The notes under the pieces: model-generated
What the model was told of the DNA's origin: nothing
Database searches by the model: none
What the model saw: only the letters and a program-made list of their open reading frames with translations
Part shown: piece by piece, positions 10,100 through 22,113 of the stretch
How positions within the stretch are numbered: position 1 is the stretch's first letter
How the letters are laid out: every line of letters starts with the position of its first letter
Made by a program: the position numbers and the translations under genes
Source: Clostridium sp.
GTDB lineage: Bacteria > Bacillota_I > Bacilli_A > Acholeplasmatales > Anaeroplasmataceae
DNA: 64,000 nt
Reading direction: 5' to 3'
NCBI GenBank assembly: GCA_022010015.1
Contig: CP091735.1
Coordinates: forward strand, 1,302,001-1,366,000

Positions 10100-12169
10100 A
10101 GGCTTATTTAGATGATTACAATTTAATAACCTTAATGGTTGAAAAGTCAAAATTAAATTTTTATTAATATGTTTACTCTTAAATGTGATAAGATGACAGA
10201 AGAATTGCAAATTATTGATACTAAAGAGTATAATGAATATTTGATTTATAGCTTAAACTATAATATGAATTTGAAATTTTGGCGAAAAAAAGCTATATTA
10301 TTTTTTTGGAAACTACTGTGTTGAATTGTATTCTGGTAGTATTATTAGAAACTAATCGCTTTGATGAAGAATTTTTATTATAATGGTAAATTAGGCATTT
10401 CTTATAGTAGATTTAATACAATTTTTAGAATTTGGTCTCCTGTTGTTAAAGAGGTTATTTTAGTCTTAAATCATAGACGCTATGCTCTTTCTTACATTGA
10501 TAAAGGATTGTGGGAGTTAGATCTTAAAGGCGATTTTGAAGGCTATAAATACTATTATATAGTTTATATTAATGGTCATTATAAAAAAATATTAGATCCT
10601 TATGGTTATGCTAGTGATACAAATGGCTATAATAATTATATAATTGATCAAACGAAATATGAAAGATTTAAATGTCAAAAAGCCAGAGTTTAGTGGTAGT
10701 TATTGTGATGCTTCTATTTATGAGATTTCGGTACGTGATTTTTCTTATAATAGCTCAGCCAGAACTAAATATAGAGGAAAATTTTTAGGACTTTGTGAAA
10801 ATCATCCGACAAAAAGTGGAATGCCCACGGGATTAGAATATATAGCTTATTTAGGATTTTTCCCATATTCAGCTTATGCCTGTTTTTTTGATTTTTGAGG
10901 GTGTTGATGATACGTCAAATAAAAAAATATAATTGGGGGTATAATCCACATCAATATTTCACTTTATGTGGTTGGTATGCAACTAATCCTGAAGATCCAT
11001 ATTCACGTATAAATGAATTTGTTAAGCTTGTTGATGAAGCTCATAAAAGAGGTTTAAGGGTCAATTTAGATGTCGTATTTAATCATGTTTTTGATTATAG
11101 AGCCTTTCCTTTAGATGCACTTGTACCAGGTTATTTCTTTAGGGTGGGCTTAGATGGAAATATGACAGAGGTAACTGGTTGCCAAAATGATTTTGCATCA
11201 GAAAAACGAATGGCTAGAAAATTCATTGTTGATAATTTAGTTTATTATGCATCTGTGTTTTAAAATAGATGGTTTTCGTTTTGATTTAATGGGATTATTA
11301 GATATTCCAACTATGAATTTAATTAATCAAACTCTTAGATCAATTGATAAAGATATAATGCTATATGGCGAAGGTTGGAATATGAATGATACTATTCCTA
11401 ATGAAATGCGTCCACATATGTATAATAATGAAAAAAATTCCTGAGTTTGCTTTTTTTAATGATACATTTCGCGATTTCATAAGAGGAAATCAATGGAATA
11501 ATACATTAGGCTTTGCAATTAGTGAAAATATGGATGCGGCAACACTTTTTAATTTATTTTGTGGAAGCTCACTTCCTAATTTTAAATTTCTATCTCCAAG
11601 CCAGTCAATTAATTATGTTGAATGTCATGACAATTATACATTCTATGATTTTATTAAAAAAAGAATACAGATTATGATGATGAAAAAAATTAAAAGACAA
11701 GGCTAGACTTGTTCTTGGACTTATTTGTTTATCACTTGGAATTCCTTTTATTCATAGTGGTCAAGAATTTTTAAGAACAAAAAGATGGTGTTGAAAAATT
11801 CTTATAATAAAGGTGATATCATTAATCGTTTTGACTATGATTTACGTGATAAGAATATTGATTTAATAAATACTCTTAAGGATTTGTTATCACTTCGTAA
11901 AGAGTTTGAAAATTTGCGTTTAAACAATGTTTATGATATAATTAAAAAAAGTCAAATTATTAAGTGATATAAATTCACCAAATTCATGTGTGATTAAAAT
12001 TGAAAACCTGGTAATTATCATTAAAAAAATTCTTATCATGAAGAATATTTTTAATAATGACCGAGGCTATATTACTATTTTTTTAATGGCATAAGAAAAA
12101 TGTAGTGAATTATATAAAGAATTCTACTTAAATAAACCTGGTGTTTATGTATATAAAAAGGAAGTGTAA
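10096..12169 (+). CDS. pulA: Type I pullulanase (GH13)
   Basis: Debranching enzyme cleaving alpha-1,6 bonds in pullulan, limit dextrin or glycogen. About 690 residues. A short N-terminal region is followed by a CBM48-like domain (FNTIFRIWSPVVKEVILVL, about 10410-10470) and the GH13 barrel. Family signatures: YEISVRDFS, KKYNWGYNPHQYF, VNLDVVFNHV, DGFRFDLMG (nucleophile Asp, codon 11283), YGEGW (acid/base Glu, codon 11370), VECHDNYTFYD, and FIHSGQEFLRTK. YNWGYNP is typical of type I pullulanases. No signal peptide, so probably intracellular. GTG start overlaps the cca stop. Breaks near 10155, 10280-10310, 10345, 10680, 10870, 10915, 11258, 11430, 11660, 11780 and 11940-12090. Confidence 0.88.
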
Positions 12170-12172
12170 AAA

Positions 12173-13061
12173 ATGGAAATAATTATCGGGAGAGTTGATG
12201 GTATTAATACATCTGATAATGTTTTTAAATATTTTAGTTACTGATAGCCTAAAGAAAACTTATAATATTAAGGCTTCATTAGCACATAAAGCTAATATTG
12301 TTCAGGGAACAATTTATAAATTTAATGTTGAAAAGAATGGAAATAAAAATATTTTATGTTCTATTGATGATATTAAAAAGTCTTGATGATACTGAAATTG
12401 TTTCAATTATGCATTCCTTTGGTAATTCTTCACCTTTAAGCTACGATGAAAGTGTTAAAGAGATTAATGATTATTTAAACAAAATTGATTCAAAGATAAT
12501 TTATGATATAACTAAATATTTATTAGATAAGTTTCATAAGGATTTCTTTATTTATCCTGCAGCAGCCAAGATGCATCATGCTTATGTTGGTGGCTTAAGC
12601 TATCATACTATTGGGATGTTAAGAATGGCAGATAGCTTTTTTGCTAAATTATCCATATTTAAATAAGAATTATTTATATGCCGGAATAATTTTACACGAT
12701 ATTGGAAAAAAACTACAGAATTTGATGGAATTCAAAATACGGATTATTCTTTGAAGGGACAATTGATTGGTCATTTGGTGATTGGTGGTATGGAGGTTAA
12801 TGAAGCTGCAAGAGTGCTTCATTATGAAGATACAGAGGAAGCCTTAATTTTAGAGCATATGCTTATTTCACATCACGGACAACCTCAATTTGGTGCTGCC
12901 AAAAGACCTATGACTGCTGAAGCTTTAGTTCTATGGTATATTGATACTATTGATTCTAAATTTAGAGTTTTTAGGCGACGAATTAAATAAAAATTAAACC
13001 TGGAGAATATACTGATCAAATTGGTGTATTAGATAGAGTCAAGGTTTATAAAACTAAATAA
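12173..13061 (+). CDS. yhaM: YhaM-type 3'-5' exoribonuclease (OB fold + HD)
   Basis: Exoribonuclease of the YhaM/CBF1 family. About 295 residues: an N-terminal OB-like nucleic-acid domain (first 75 residues, GRVDGINTSDN) and an HD phosphohydrolase domain with AAKMHHAYVGGLSYHT, GIILHDIGKTTEF and EHMLISHHGQPQFGAAKRP, which supply the metal-binding histidines and aspartates. ATG 12173, four bases after the pulA stop. Breaks near 12222, 12376, 12656, 12706-12712 (seven A where GKTTEF needs five) and 12970. Gene order pulA-yhaM is probably incidental. Confidence 0.9.
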
Positions 13062-13068
13062 TTTGAAA

Positions 13069-13102
13069 ATCGACCATATTGTTTGGTCGTTTTTTTTTTT
13101 TT
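13069..13102 (+). terminator. Terminator after yhaM
   Basis: Stem CGACCA/TGGTCG and a run of 13 T, the longest homopolymer in the window. Confidence 0.88.
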
Positions 13103-13150
13103 AGGAAAGAAGAATATAAATGGCTTAAATAAAAGAGCTTTAATGATAAA

Positions 13151-13174
13151 TAAAAAAGGCGCAATTAAGCGCCT
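13151..13174 (-). terminator. Terminator of the M42 peptidase gene
   Basis: On the minus strand AGGCGC, loop TTAATT, GCGCCT, then TTTTTTATTT. Confidence 0.88.
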
Positions 13175-13193
13175 AGAGTGATGTTTGGTTTAG

Positions 13194-14223
13194 CTATTTA
13201 GTTAAATATTTGTATAATAGCTTAGAAGTAGCATAAATAGCATCTAAATGAGTTCTTTCCATACCATGAGATGCGTGAACACCAGGACCAATTAATGCCC
13301 CTTTGCAATCAACGCCTGCATGATAAGCTGCGCCTATATCAGAGCCATAAAATGGGAAGATGTCTACGACAAAGCTAATATTTTCAGTTTTAGCTAGGTT
13401 AATTAATCTTGTTGTTAATTCGTAATCATAGGGACCACCGCTATCCTTAGCAGCAATGCTTACAGCAAATTCATTTCCTGCAAGGTCCTTACCAATACAA
13501 CCCATATCAACAGTTACAAATTCATCAATTTTATTTGAGACTGTTGCTGCGCCATGTCCAACTTCTTCATAATTAACAAAATAAACCAATGTATCGTATT
13601 TTGGTATTTCGTTATTATTCTTAAGTTCTTTCAAGGTGTTTAAAATTGCACATACAGAGCCCTTGTCATCGATAAATCTTGATTTTAAAAAGCCACTATT
13701 AGTTATAGTTGTTTTAGGATCTATACATATATAATCGCCATTATTAATTCCTAAAGCAATTACATCATTCTTTGAATGAACAACCTCATCAATTCTAACC
13801 ACTAAATTGTCAAAATCTCTTGGCTTTGATTGAGCGTCCTTATAAACGTGAGAAGAAGGTGATGTTGATAATATGGTACCAGTGTAAATTTTATTATCTC
13901 TTGTTATGATTTTACAATATTCTCCATCTAATGTTGGAGCTTGTGGGCCACCAACATTTGTAACGTTTAAGGTACCGTCAGTGTTAATTGAGCGAACCAT
14001 TAATCCTAATGTATCAGCATGGGCAGATGTTGCAATTGTTTTTCTCACTTGATTTACCTTTTGATTTGAACTACTACGCTACCCTTATTAGTAACTGATA
14101 TGTTGTCTTTATAGCCAATTTCTGTAAGTAATTTGATTAATAATTCATCTATATTTTTTTGAATAGCCTGTAGGCGAATCAGTTAAAAAAATTTTTGGGA
14201 ATAATCTCGTTAATATATTTCAT
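13194..14223 (-). CDS. M42 family metallo-aminopeptidase
   Basis: Cytosolic di-zinc aminopeptidase of the M42 (PepA/YsdC/FrvX) family. About 342 residues. Zinc ligands in order: ATSAHADTLGLMV (His, Asp), SRFIDDKGSV (bridging Asp), NYEEVGHGAA (catalytic Glu-Glu), VDMGCIG and GPGVHASHGMERTH. N-terminus MKYINEIIPKFLTDSPTGYS, with AAGGAGA before the ATG at 14223. Breaks at about 14186, 14150-14160 and 14045 (five A for four before CAATTGC). Which of several M42 paralogues this is cannot be told. Confidence 0.9.
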
Positions 14224-14272
14224 TTTATATTTCTCCTTTTTGTATGATTTTTAGCATTTTTACTTAACTGCA

Positions 14273-14303
14273 AGAAAAAAAAGAGTGGATTTATTTCCAC
14301 TCT
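14273..14303 (-). terminator. Terminator of the tandem lipoprotein genes
   Basis: Minus strand: AGAGTGGA, loop AATAAA, TCCACTCT, eight T. The stop codon of the downstream lipoprotein gene lies in the loop. Confidence 0.88.
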
Positions 14304-17146
14304 TTATCAAACCAACCCTTAAATGTTGTAACTTCATCATAGCCATCAATAGTTGTTTTTAATGAATTAATGTAATCATCATATGTAAATGATAACTTAT
14401 CGTTATTTGTGAATGTAACTGTTCCTAATTCATTTAATTCTAGCCAAGTTTGGAACGTAGAATTTGTATATCTTGAAATAACACTTGATGCCATAGCAGA
14501 AATAGCATTTCTTAAATTAGAAGACATTGATGTTACTGAACCATTTACTAAATATTCATAGAAATAAATATATAATTGGTTAATTGAAATATTTGTTGTA
14601 GATTCATTATAAGCATTAGTTACAAAAATAAATATCATCATCATCGTTATCTTCATCCTTTTCATCTACAATAACCTTGATATTTGCATAGTCCTTAGAG
14701 CTATCGTTAGAAGAAGGATAATAAGCATTTTTAGGTTCTTCAAAATCAGTTACGACTAAAACATGATATCCATAAACGGTTTGACATAAATTATTCATAC
14801 CTAATGAAGCTATATCAGTTGAACCATCAGCCTTAGTTAAACCATTTAAGAAGAAGTATGAGTTATCATCATCAAAATTTAAATCAGATTTTTTTAACCT
14901 CATTATATGTTTCTTTAATATAATTAGCAAAAAGGTTCTACATAATTTGAAACTGATGTTTGAGTAACTTCACCTAAATCCTCAACAGTAAGCTGGAAGT
15001 TAAAAGTATTTTTGAAGTCATCCCAAGTAGTACCTAAGGCTTTTCCTTCTGGAGATACTAATTCTTTACCTTGATTAAATGCTTCAACTAAATATTTTTA
15101 AAGCAGATAGCTTATCAGTTTTAATATAGTTTGCTTCATACATTAGCGCTTTAGTAAGCTTTTAAAACCTCAGAATCAAATAATATTTGTTTTTTTCCGC
15201 ACTTAAGGAATTTCTAAATTTTTACTGGATCATCAATTGTTCCATCACAATTATCGTCAACACTAATTAAGAAGTGATTAACATCAATTGAGAATAATGT
15301 TTTGTATACCTCTGAGGTATATTCAAGCATATTTTTTTAAAGATTTTAACATCTTCATTAATTGTGTAAGAATCATCAGTTTTAATGAAGTAATTATCAC
15401 GATAATATGTAGATGAATATTTAGATAATAATTTAGCTGCATATAGATTTTTGAGTATAAATTTCATCTTCAGTTGCATATCCATAATTTATAGTATAGT
15501 AGTTTTTTTAAGACCAAGGAATTTTTGGAATTGAGGTATTACCCTTTTTTTAAATGATTTAACACCATCCTTGAATGTCTTTTTAATACTATCTAAATCG
15601 TCAGAATCTAACCAGGTATCCTTATATGTATCTGTCATATATTGGTTTAATAGATATGTTGTGGCAATTTGCGCACCCTTATAGCTAGCAAGGGAATTAT
15701 AAAATTCATCAACGCTTATATCGGTAGTAGTTCCTTTATAAGTTACACTTGCAAGTAAATTTGCATTATAATCTTTTTTAGAGATGTAAGAATAATAATC
15801 AGCATTAGCATAAGAATTATAGAAACGGTATTCATAATATGGATCGTAAATTTTTTTATATCTAATACATCATCAACCTTATGGTCATTATCGCCATCAA
15901 TCAATAAATTCTTAAATATTGTTGATGTAGCTATTGAAGATGAAGCCTTTGAATCAATAATATCATTTTTTTCAATGTTTCTTTTAATTCATCAGCCTTT
16001 TTCTTTTCCAAGCTTTGTTTCTAAGTCGGCATACTCTAATTCAGTATCTGCATCACCAAAGTATTTAGTATCAATCTTGTAAACCATAAAATATTTATCA
16101 TCAATTGATCTAGGGAAAGCAGTATAAGAACCATCTTTTAACATTTGTGGTATCAAAGCCACCATCAACTAAAAGCTTCATTATAGAATGTTGAAAAAAA
16201 TTAGTTGAGATATTATTTAATTCAGAATTATATCTATCAGTTAAATAAGATAGTGAATTTACGTCGGTTAGCTTGTTATTTTCAATTACTAGAGGATTTC
16301 TATATGAATAGTAGGTATTATATAGAGTTGTAAAGAACTGTAGTGCATTAGCATTAGTTAATTCGCCAACAACTGCTTCAGTCTTTTTAATAGCATTTTC
16401 AGCGTCTCTTAACGAATTAAATCTAACTATAATTGCTTTAGTTGTATTATATGTTTTTATATGATGATTCATAACGTGACTTTAATGCATCATTATCAAT
16501 ATAATCACCATTATCAACCATTTCTTCCTTATTATAATCATAGATTTGCTCAGCTGATGCAATAGAAGAATAATAATCCTTTGCAGCATCCTTTAAGCCT
16601 AAATCATACGCATAATAAGAGATTAAAGAATCATTTAGGTTTGTAAAGCTAATTCTATCATAACGATTATCATTGTTATCATCAACAATGTCATATGTTA
16701 AATTACTAACATCTAATGTAACACCAATTGCTGCCATTGTATCAACATATTTTTTTCTTTGTTTTTTTCTTAATAGTTTTAGCTTCAGTATCCTTTTAAT
16801 GTTTTGGCACTTGAAGTTGAAAAGCAAGCAAGTGCTATAGCATCATCAATACTTTTTTTAGTTTCAGAATTGGTTTTATATTCGCTAATTATTTTATTGA
16901 TATTGTCCTTAAAAAAACAATAGAATAAATCTTTTTTTGTTAAGTCATCATAAGCATTAGCTCTTATTTTTTTGTATATAATTGCTTTTCAGTAATTGTA
17001 TATTTACCATCCATTGCGCTAGCATAAGTGGTATCTGCTAATGAGCCATAGGGAATAGATGTGTTTTTTGGCTTTGCATCACATGATGCTAAAGCAATTA
17101 CACCAGCAAGTGATAGGGTTGCTAGAAAAATCTTTTTAGTTTTCAT
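14291..17146 (-). CDS. Giant lipoprotein B of a tandem pair, Asp/Asn-rich, function unknown
   Basis: Predicted exported lipoprotein of about 950 residues. Signal peptide MKTKKIFLATLSLAGVIALA with lipobox LASC (Cys about residue 22). Just after it, TITEKQLYTKIRANAYDDL resembles the N-terminal helix of SurA/PrsA-like chaperones; this is weak. The rest is Asn/Asp/Tyr/Ser-rich and helical, with acidic loops resembling EF-hand or dockerin calcium loops: DIVDDNNDNRYDRI (16651-16690), DGDNDHKVDD (15865-15900), DDNCDGTIDD (15228-15262), and an acidic tract DEKDEDNDDD near the C-terminus (14630-14670). About 15 breaks at A/T runs. Starts in a TAATG overlap with the upstream lipoprotein gene, so co-translated. 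I do not recognise the family. Confidence 0.72.
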
Positions 17147-20100
17147 TATTTTTGGCTCCCTTCTCCAACAATTTCAGGAACGATAGATTTAATTTGAGTC
17201 CACCAATCCTTATAGTCGTTAGATGTTTGTGTAATATCACCAATATAATCAATATATGAGTCAGCAACTCTTTCATTGATTTCTAGGATATTACTAAATC
17301 TTGTTTGATTAATTTCTGCTTTATCGCCACTAAATACGATTGTATCAACATTTTTGTAATTGGTAGCATACATATAAAAATGATTACTCTTTGAGTCTCG
17401 TTTGCTTGATATCTTGTTAATACAGGCTTGAAGAAATTATCAAGAGCAGTTTTAATAGAAGAAGGAATTAAATCGCTACCCTGATCATTAAGATATTCAT
17501 ATAGGTAAACCTTGATTTGATTTAAATTTAATTTCTTTTGACTCATTATAAATATCAGAAATTGGCTCTAGTTGCTTTTTCATTATAGATTATAGGAATA
17601 TTTTTTTATAAATTCCTACTTTATCATCATCGCTTTCGAATTTTGCAGAAGCAGCAAGTTCACCAGATTTAACAAGAAGTAGATTTAAGCCATCTGAAGT
17701 TACTAAATATCCACCATTAGTTTCGTAATCATAATTAATAGTAGATTGTTCAATGTTAGTATCTAAATATTGAGATGGGAATGTATCTCCTAAAAATATA
17801 TGAAGGAATATTTTTTTGTAAATATCTAATAGACGTGCCTTTTACCTCAAATGCAACATCAGATGTTGTTGAATTTGTAGCACTAACATCCTTTGAAGAT
17901 ACATATAATCCTAATCTACGATATTTTTGCCCAGTAGCATTCAGGTGATGTTGGATTATAATGTTCAGTATCAGATGCATCACATAGACCATTATCAAAA
18001 CGAGAAGAAGAAGTGTATTCTTCAACGACATTTGATAGTGCTGTAGCATGAGTTTCAGTTGAAGCAGTTACAATATTTACAATCTTATCTAATAATTCTT
18101 TAGCAGCAGCCTTGATTTCATTTGTCCAAGTTGAATAATCATCAGGAGTACCATCTTCATTAATATCAAGATAAACTTGAATTTGTGTTCCACTCAAGCT
18201 AAAGTAATTATCATATGTTGCATCAGAATATTTCTTGAAGAAGTCAAGAAGTGTTGCACTTTCATAATTTGTTAATAATTTTTGACTAACAGTTGATAAG
18301 TGGAAATAATTCTTAATGATGTCTTTAATATTTGCAGTATGGAAATAAAGCATTAAGAAGTTATATTTACCAATAGAGGCTGGATAACCACTTGAGCTAT
18401 AGCTATCATTTGCAAATGAAGCAAGCATTAACTCTAGATTATTTTCATACTCCTTATAATCTTCTTTTTGATATTTCTTCATTGAAGGCATCAGTTTTCA
18501 TAATTATTTTTCTTACTTAGCGTATCAACAGCAGTAGTAGCACCATTATTCAACTCTAAATAATCCCAAGCACTATAGCTTACGCCATCAAGGGTATCAT
18601 CCTTTGTAAGTGTCATATAAATATTATGCTTTTTATCATCAAGGTCAGTATATACAACCTTTGCAATGACATTATTAGATTTTGCTTTTGAATGGTTCTT
18701 TGAATATGAAGAATTTTCAGCTGCATAAGCTATTTCAACTGATTTATCATAGATTTTAACCTTTATATTATTTGAAACTAAATCACTTAAGGTAGTAGAG
18801 ATATATGTTTCAGTAAGGTTGTCTTTAAATACTAAATCAGTTAATTCCTTGTACAATGCTTCATTCTTTGAAATCTTTTCATAGGTTTCAGCTGTTGTAT
18901 CATCACTATCAAATAATTTATCATATTCATTCTTTTTCATGAGAAATCTTAAATACCATATAATAATAACTACCATACATTGATGCTGATTTTGAATAAG
19001 CATTATAGTCATCGCCATCCTCTAAAGATAGAGTCTTATATACATATGATTTTAGAGAAGAGTTAAGCTTATTTAAATCTTTAGCTGTATAGTGAATATA
19101 TTTTGTATATGAAGCAGTTTCTTTTAAAGTATTTAAAATTGTTTCAGTTGTAACAGGATTGCCATTGTTTTCTCTTTTTAAGACATAATCTAGGATAGCC
19201 TTTGTTTCAAAACGACGATCCTTTGACTCATTGATAACAAAAAGATTGATCTAATGTTGGTAAAGAATCACGATATGTATAAATATAGTTGTACATTGAT
19301 ATGTATAAAAGAAGAATAGCAGGTTCACCATATGTTGAATCTATCTTTTCGCATTTATCATTATTTGAAGTACTTGAAACATCAAAATCATCATAATATT
19401 TTTTTCATAAGCATCATATGTCATAGACTCATCTGAAGTAATATAATACCAAACATTCTTATAAACCTTGATTCCAAATGCCTTTTAATGTATCAGATGC
19501 TTCATCTGAGTTCATAAATCTTAGGTTTAGTATTTCTACATCACCTTGATTAACATAATTGTTTTCAAACATATCGGTATAATTTGCTTTTGTAAAATAG
19601 CCAATATCATCTTCATCATCCTTATCGATGTCCTTAGCAGCCTCATCAATTTTTTTAGTTGAAGCTTATGAGAAGCAAGAAGATATTTAGCTAAATCTTT
19701 ATAATTATACTTATAAAGGAACGCAAGAGCAGTTGATTCTTCATTTTCTTTAAGCTCGTTTATAGCTGAAATAATCTGATTTGCATCTAAAACATCATTT
19801 TTCTTTTAAGATAAATATTATCAACATATTTAGCAACGTTTTGTCTAATTTGATTATCAGAAAGCGCCTTAATAGATGCTGGAATATCTGTAGTCTTACT
19901 TGATAATGCTAAAACAGATGTAACTGTATACTCCTTTTAAAATGTCGCAGTAATCATTATAATTTTCGTTTGTTGAATCAGCCATTACGTTTTTAACTTC
20001 GTTTTCATAATCTGATAGAATACCATCTTCAACGACAGTTGATAAATAATCATGTGCTGACCATTTTAATTCATTCCATAATTCTTTGTTTGTTATAGAT

Positions 20101-20251
20101 ACGTCACCAATAGATGCGTATTCTTGATTCATATCTAATGAACCAACAATTTCCTTTTTGGAACAACCACTAAGGAATATTGTGAATGCAAATACAAGCA
20201 CTGCGCCAGCAAGTCTTCGCATTTGAACTTTGAATGTATTTTTTTGCTCAT
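17146..20251 (-). CDS. Giant lipoprotein A of a tandem pair, Asp/Asn-rich, function unknown
   Basis: Predicted exported lipoprotein of about 1030 residues, first gene of the pair. Start ATG at 20251 with AAAGGAG upstream; an internal ATG at 20222 is less likely. Signal peptide MRRLAGAVLVFAFTIF and lipobox LSGC, followed by SKKE. YASIGDVSITNKELWNELKW after it resembles the N-terminus of SurA/PrsA-like foldases (ITKKELY pattern). The body is Tyr/Asp/Ser/Asn-rich. DINEDGTPDD (18139-18169) resembles a calcium loop, and an Asp-rich KDIDKDDEDD lies near 19610-19640. Many breaks at A/T runs plus one short A run near 18495. The two proteins look like paralogues in layout, but I cannot align them by eye. 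Function not assigned. Confidence 0.72.
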
Positions 20252-20478
20252 AATAAATTCAGACTCCTTTTATAAATAAAATTTAATAATAGCATTTTTA
20301 TATCATACCATCAATATAGTCAAAAAAATCAAGGTAAAACTCGTTTTTTTATAAATGAAAATTTTGATTTTTTTAACCTTATTTATATATAATATAAGAA
20401 AATTAATTTTTTTGGGCTCATGCTTATGCATTCACTAAAAAAAGAATATATTATTTATGGGTGAAAGGAGGAAATATT

Positions 20479-20583
20479 ATGTCACAAGCTTTAGGCTCTG
20501 GATGTGGTAATGATTATGGCTATGCTTTAATTTTGGTTTTATTCATCCTTCTTGTAATTATTGGCGCTGCATGGCTAGTATAA
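20479..20583 (+). CDS. YjcZ-family mini membrane protein (sporulation-type)
   Basis: A 34-residue intact frame: a Gly-rich head (MSQALGSGCGNDYGYA), then one membrane helix ALILVLFILLVIIGAAWLV ending the protein. This matches the tiny single-helix YjcZ family (GG-rich head, then ALIVVLFILLIIVGA-type helix) found in spore-forming Bacilli. Excellent ribosome-binding site AAAGGAGG and its own terminator. Too short to be called by most gene finders. Role unknown; some members are annotated as sporulation proteins. Confidence 0.8.
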   Translation: MSQALGSGCGNDYGYALILVLFILLVIIGAAWLV

Positions 20584-20586
20584 TTT

Positions 20587-20608
20587 GAGCCCTTTTGGGC
20601 TTTTTTTC
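20587..20608 (+). terminator. Terminator after yjcZ-like gene
   Basis: AGCCC, TTTT, GGGCT and seven T. Confidence 0.85.
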
Positions 20609-20654
20609 TTGTTTTTTTGTCGATTGATGTTAAAAATCTATGTTGGTGAAAAAA

Positions 20655-21478
20655 ATGATTATTAATGTTTTAGCTAGTGGCTCAAAGGGAAATTGTACTT
20701 ATATTGAGACAAAAAAATAAACATATTTTTAATAGATTTAGGTATTTCTAATAAAAGAATAAGTGATGGCTTAAAAAATATTGGTAAGGATATTGGTGAT
20801 ATTGACTTAATTTGCATAACACATGAGCATATAGACCATATAGCAGGTCTTGGTGTTACTTTGAAAAAAAGTAATGCTTTAGTTATATTAACTGAGGGCA
20901 CTTATAAGGGCATAATGAATTCTAAAAACAAGGATTGTGCAGCTGCCTTATTTGCCCATCAACAAAAAGGGTTAGTGAAAATTTTGAAAAAGAATGGCTT
21001 AATGTATCAAACCCTTAATTTTGAGGATTTAAATATTACAGCTATTGCAACATTTCATGATGCCTTTGAATCATGTGGCTATGTATTTGAGGAGTTTGGT
21101 AAGAAAATTGTCTATATCACTGATACAGGCTATGTTCACCATGATTTAGAGAAAATTATAAGTGATGCTGATGCCTATGTTATGGAAACAAATCATGACC
21201 CACAAATTTTGATGGCTTCTTCAAGACCTTATCCACTTAAAATGAGAATTTTATCAGATCATGGTCATATGTCTAATGAAGATGCATTTATTCTTTTTAG
21301 CACATATACTTACTGAAAAAAACAAAATATGTGTTTTGTGCTCATATTTCTGAGGAATGCAATTTGATAGAAATAATTAATTATACAAAAGATTTAGTTT
21401 ATAAAAAAATTGGAATTTGAATCAAATGCTCAATATATAATTACATCACAAATTCAATCCAAGGTTTACGAAATATGA
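20655..21478 (+). CDS. walJ: WalJ/YycJ metallo-beta-lactamase-fold protein
   Basis: MBL-fold hydrolase of the YycJ/WalJ family, linked in Firmicutes to cell-wall/DNA-replication coordination and to 5'-3' exonuclease activity. About 270 residues. Motifs: LASGSKGNCTYIE at the N-terminus, the metal site THEHIDHIAGL near 20820, ITDTGYVHHDL, ETNHDP, and LSDHGHMSNEDA. ATG 20655 is preferred over an in-frame GTG at 20646, because GGTG would then be its ribosome-binding site. Breaks near 20711-20717, 21296 and 21405. The stop overlaps the rlmH start (ATGA). Confidence 0.92.
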
Positions 21479-21959
21479 AAAATAACAATAATTAGCGTTG
21501 GAACGATAAAAGAAAAAAATATTTGAAGGATGCTATAGCAGAATATAAAAAAAGAATATCCAAATACTCCTTGGTTGAAGAAATAACAGTTGCAGATGAA
21601 CCAATAAAAGAAAAATCCTCAGAGCTTCAAAATGAAGAGGTTAAAGAAAAGGAAGCTCAAAGAATAATTGCTAAAATTCCTTTAAAATCATATAAAATTG
21701 CTTTAAATTTAAAGGGTGAAATGCTTTCTAGTGAGGAGCTTGCTTCTAAAATAAATCAAATTGCTACCTATAATTCGTCACATATTACTTTTATTATAGG
21801 TGGATCATTAGGTCTTGGAAATAGCGTTTTAAAGCTGATGGATTATCATTTATGCTTTTCTAAAATGACATTTCCTCATCAACTTATGAAGGTTATTTTT
21901 ACTTGAACAAGTATATCGTAGCTTTAAGATTTTTAAATCATGAAACATATCATAAATAG
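21475..21959 (+). CDS. rlmH: 23S rRNA (pseudouridine-1915-N3)-methyltransferase
   Basis: SPOUT methyltransferase that modifies 23S rRNA helix 69. About 160 residues, the family length. The N-terminus is MKITIISVGTIKEKYL, the SAM knot reads FIIGGSLGLG, and the C-terminus LNHETYHK is the hallmark end of RlmH. Breaks near 21480 (AAAAATAAC), 21511-21519 and 21898. Follows walJ directly, the usual neighbour in Firmicutes. Confidence 0.94.
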
Positions 21960-21970
21960 TATCGAAAAAA

Positions 21971-22000
21971 AGTTTGAAATCGTTTTTCAGACTTTTTTTG
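21971..22000 (+). terminator. Terminator after rlmH
   Basis: AGTTTGAAA paired with TTTCAGACT (one G-U) followed by TTTTTTT. Confidence 0.7.
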
Positions 22001-22032
22001 TTCTTTTTTTAGCTTTTTTTGTATTGTTTGGT

Positions 22033-22061
22033 TTGACTAATAAATGAAATAATGATAAAAT
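22033..22061 (+). promoter_or_regulatory. Promoter of the uxaBAC operon
   Basis: TTGACT, 17-base spacer without long runs, TAAAAT. About 52 bases before the GTG of uxaB. Confidence 0.8.
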
Positions 22062-22072
22062 ATTAAATGAGG

Positions 22073-22100
22073 AAAATTTCGTCCAGTAATGGACAATTTT
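22073..22100 (+). promoter_or_regulatory. Inverted repeat in the uxaB leader, possible operator
   Basis: AAAATT-TC-GTCCA, loop GTAA, TGGAC-AATTTT. It starts about 12 bases after the -10 box and ends exactly where the ribosome-binding site GGAGG begins. It could be a repressor operator just after the transcription start, or an RNA hairpin limiting access to the GGAGG. Confidence 0.55.
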
Positions 22101-22113
22101 GGAGGTTATTATA

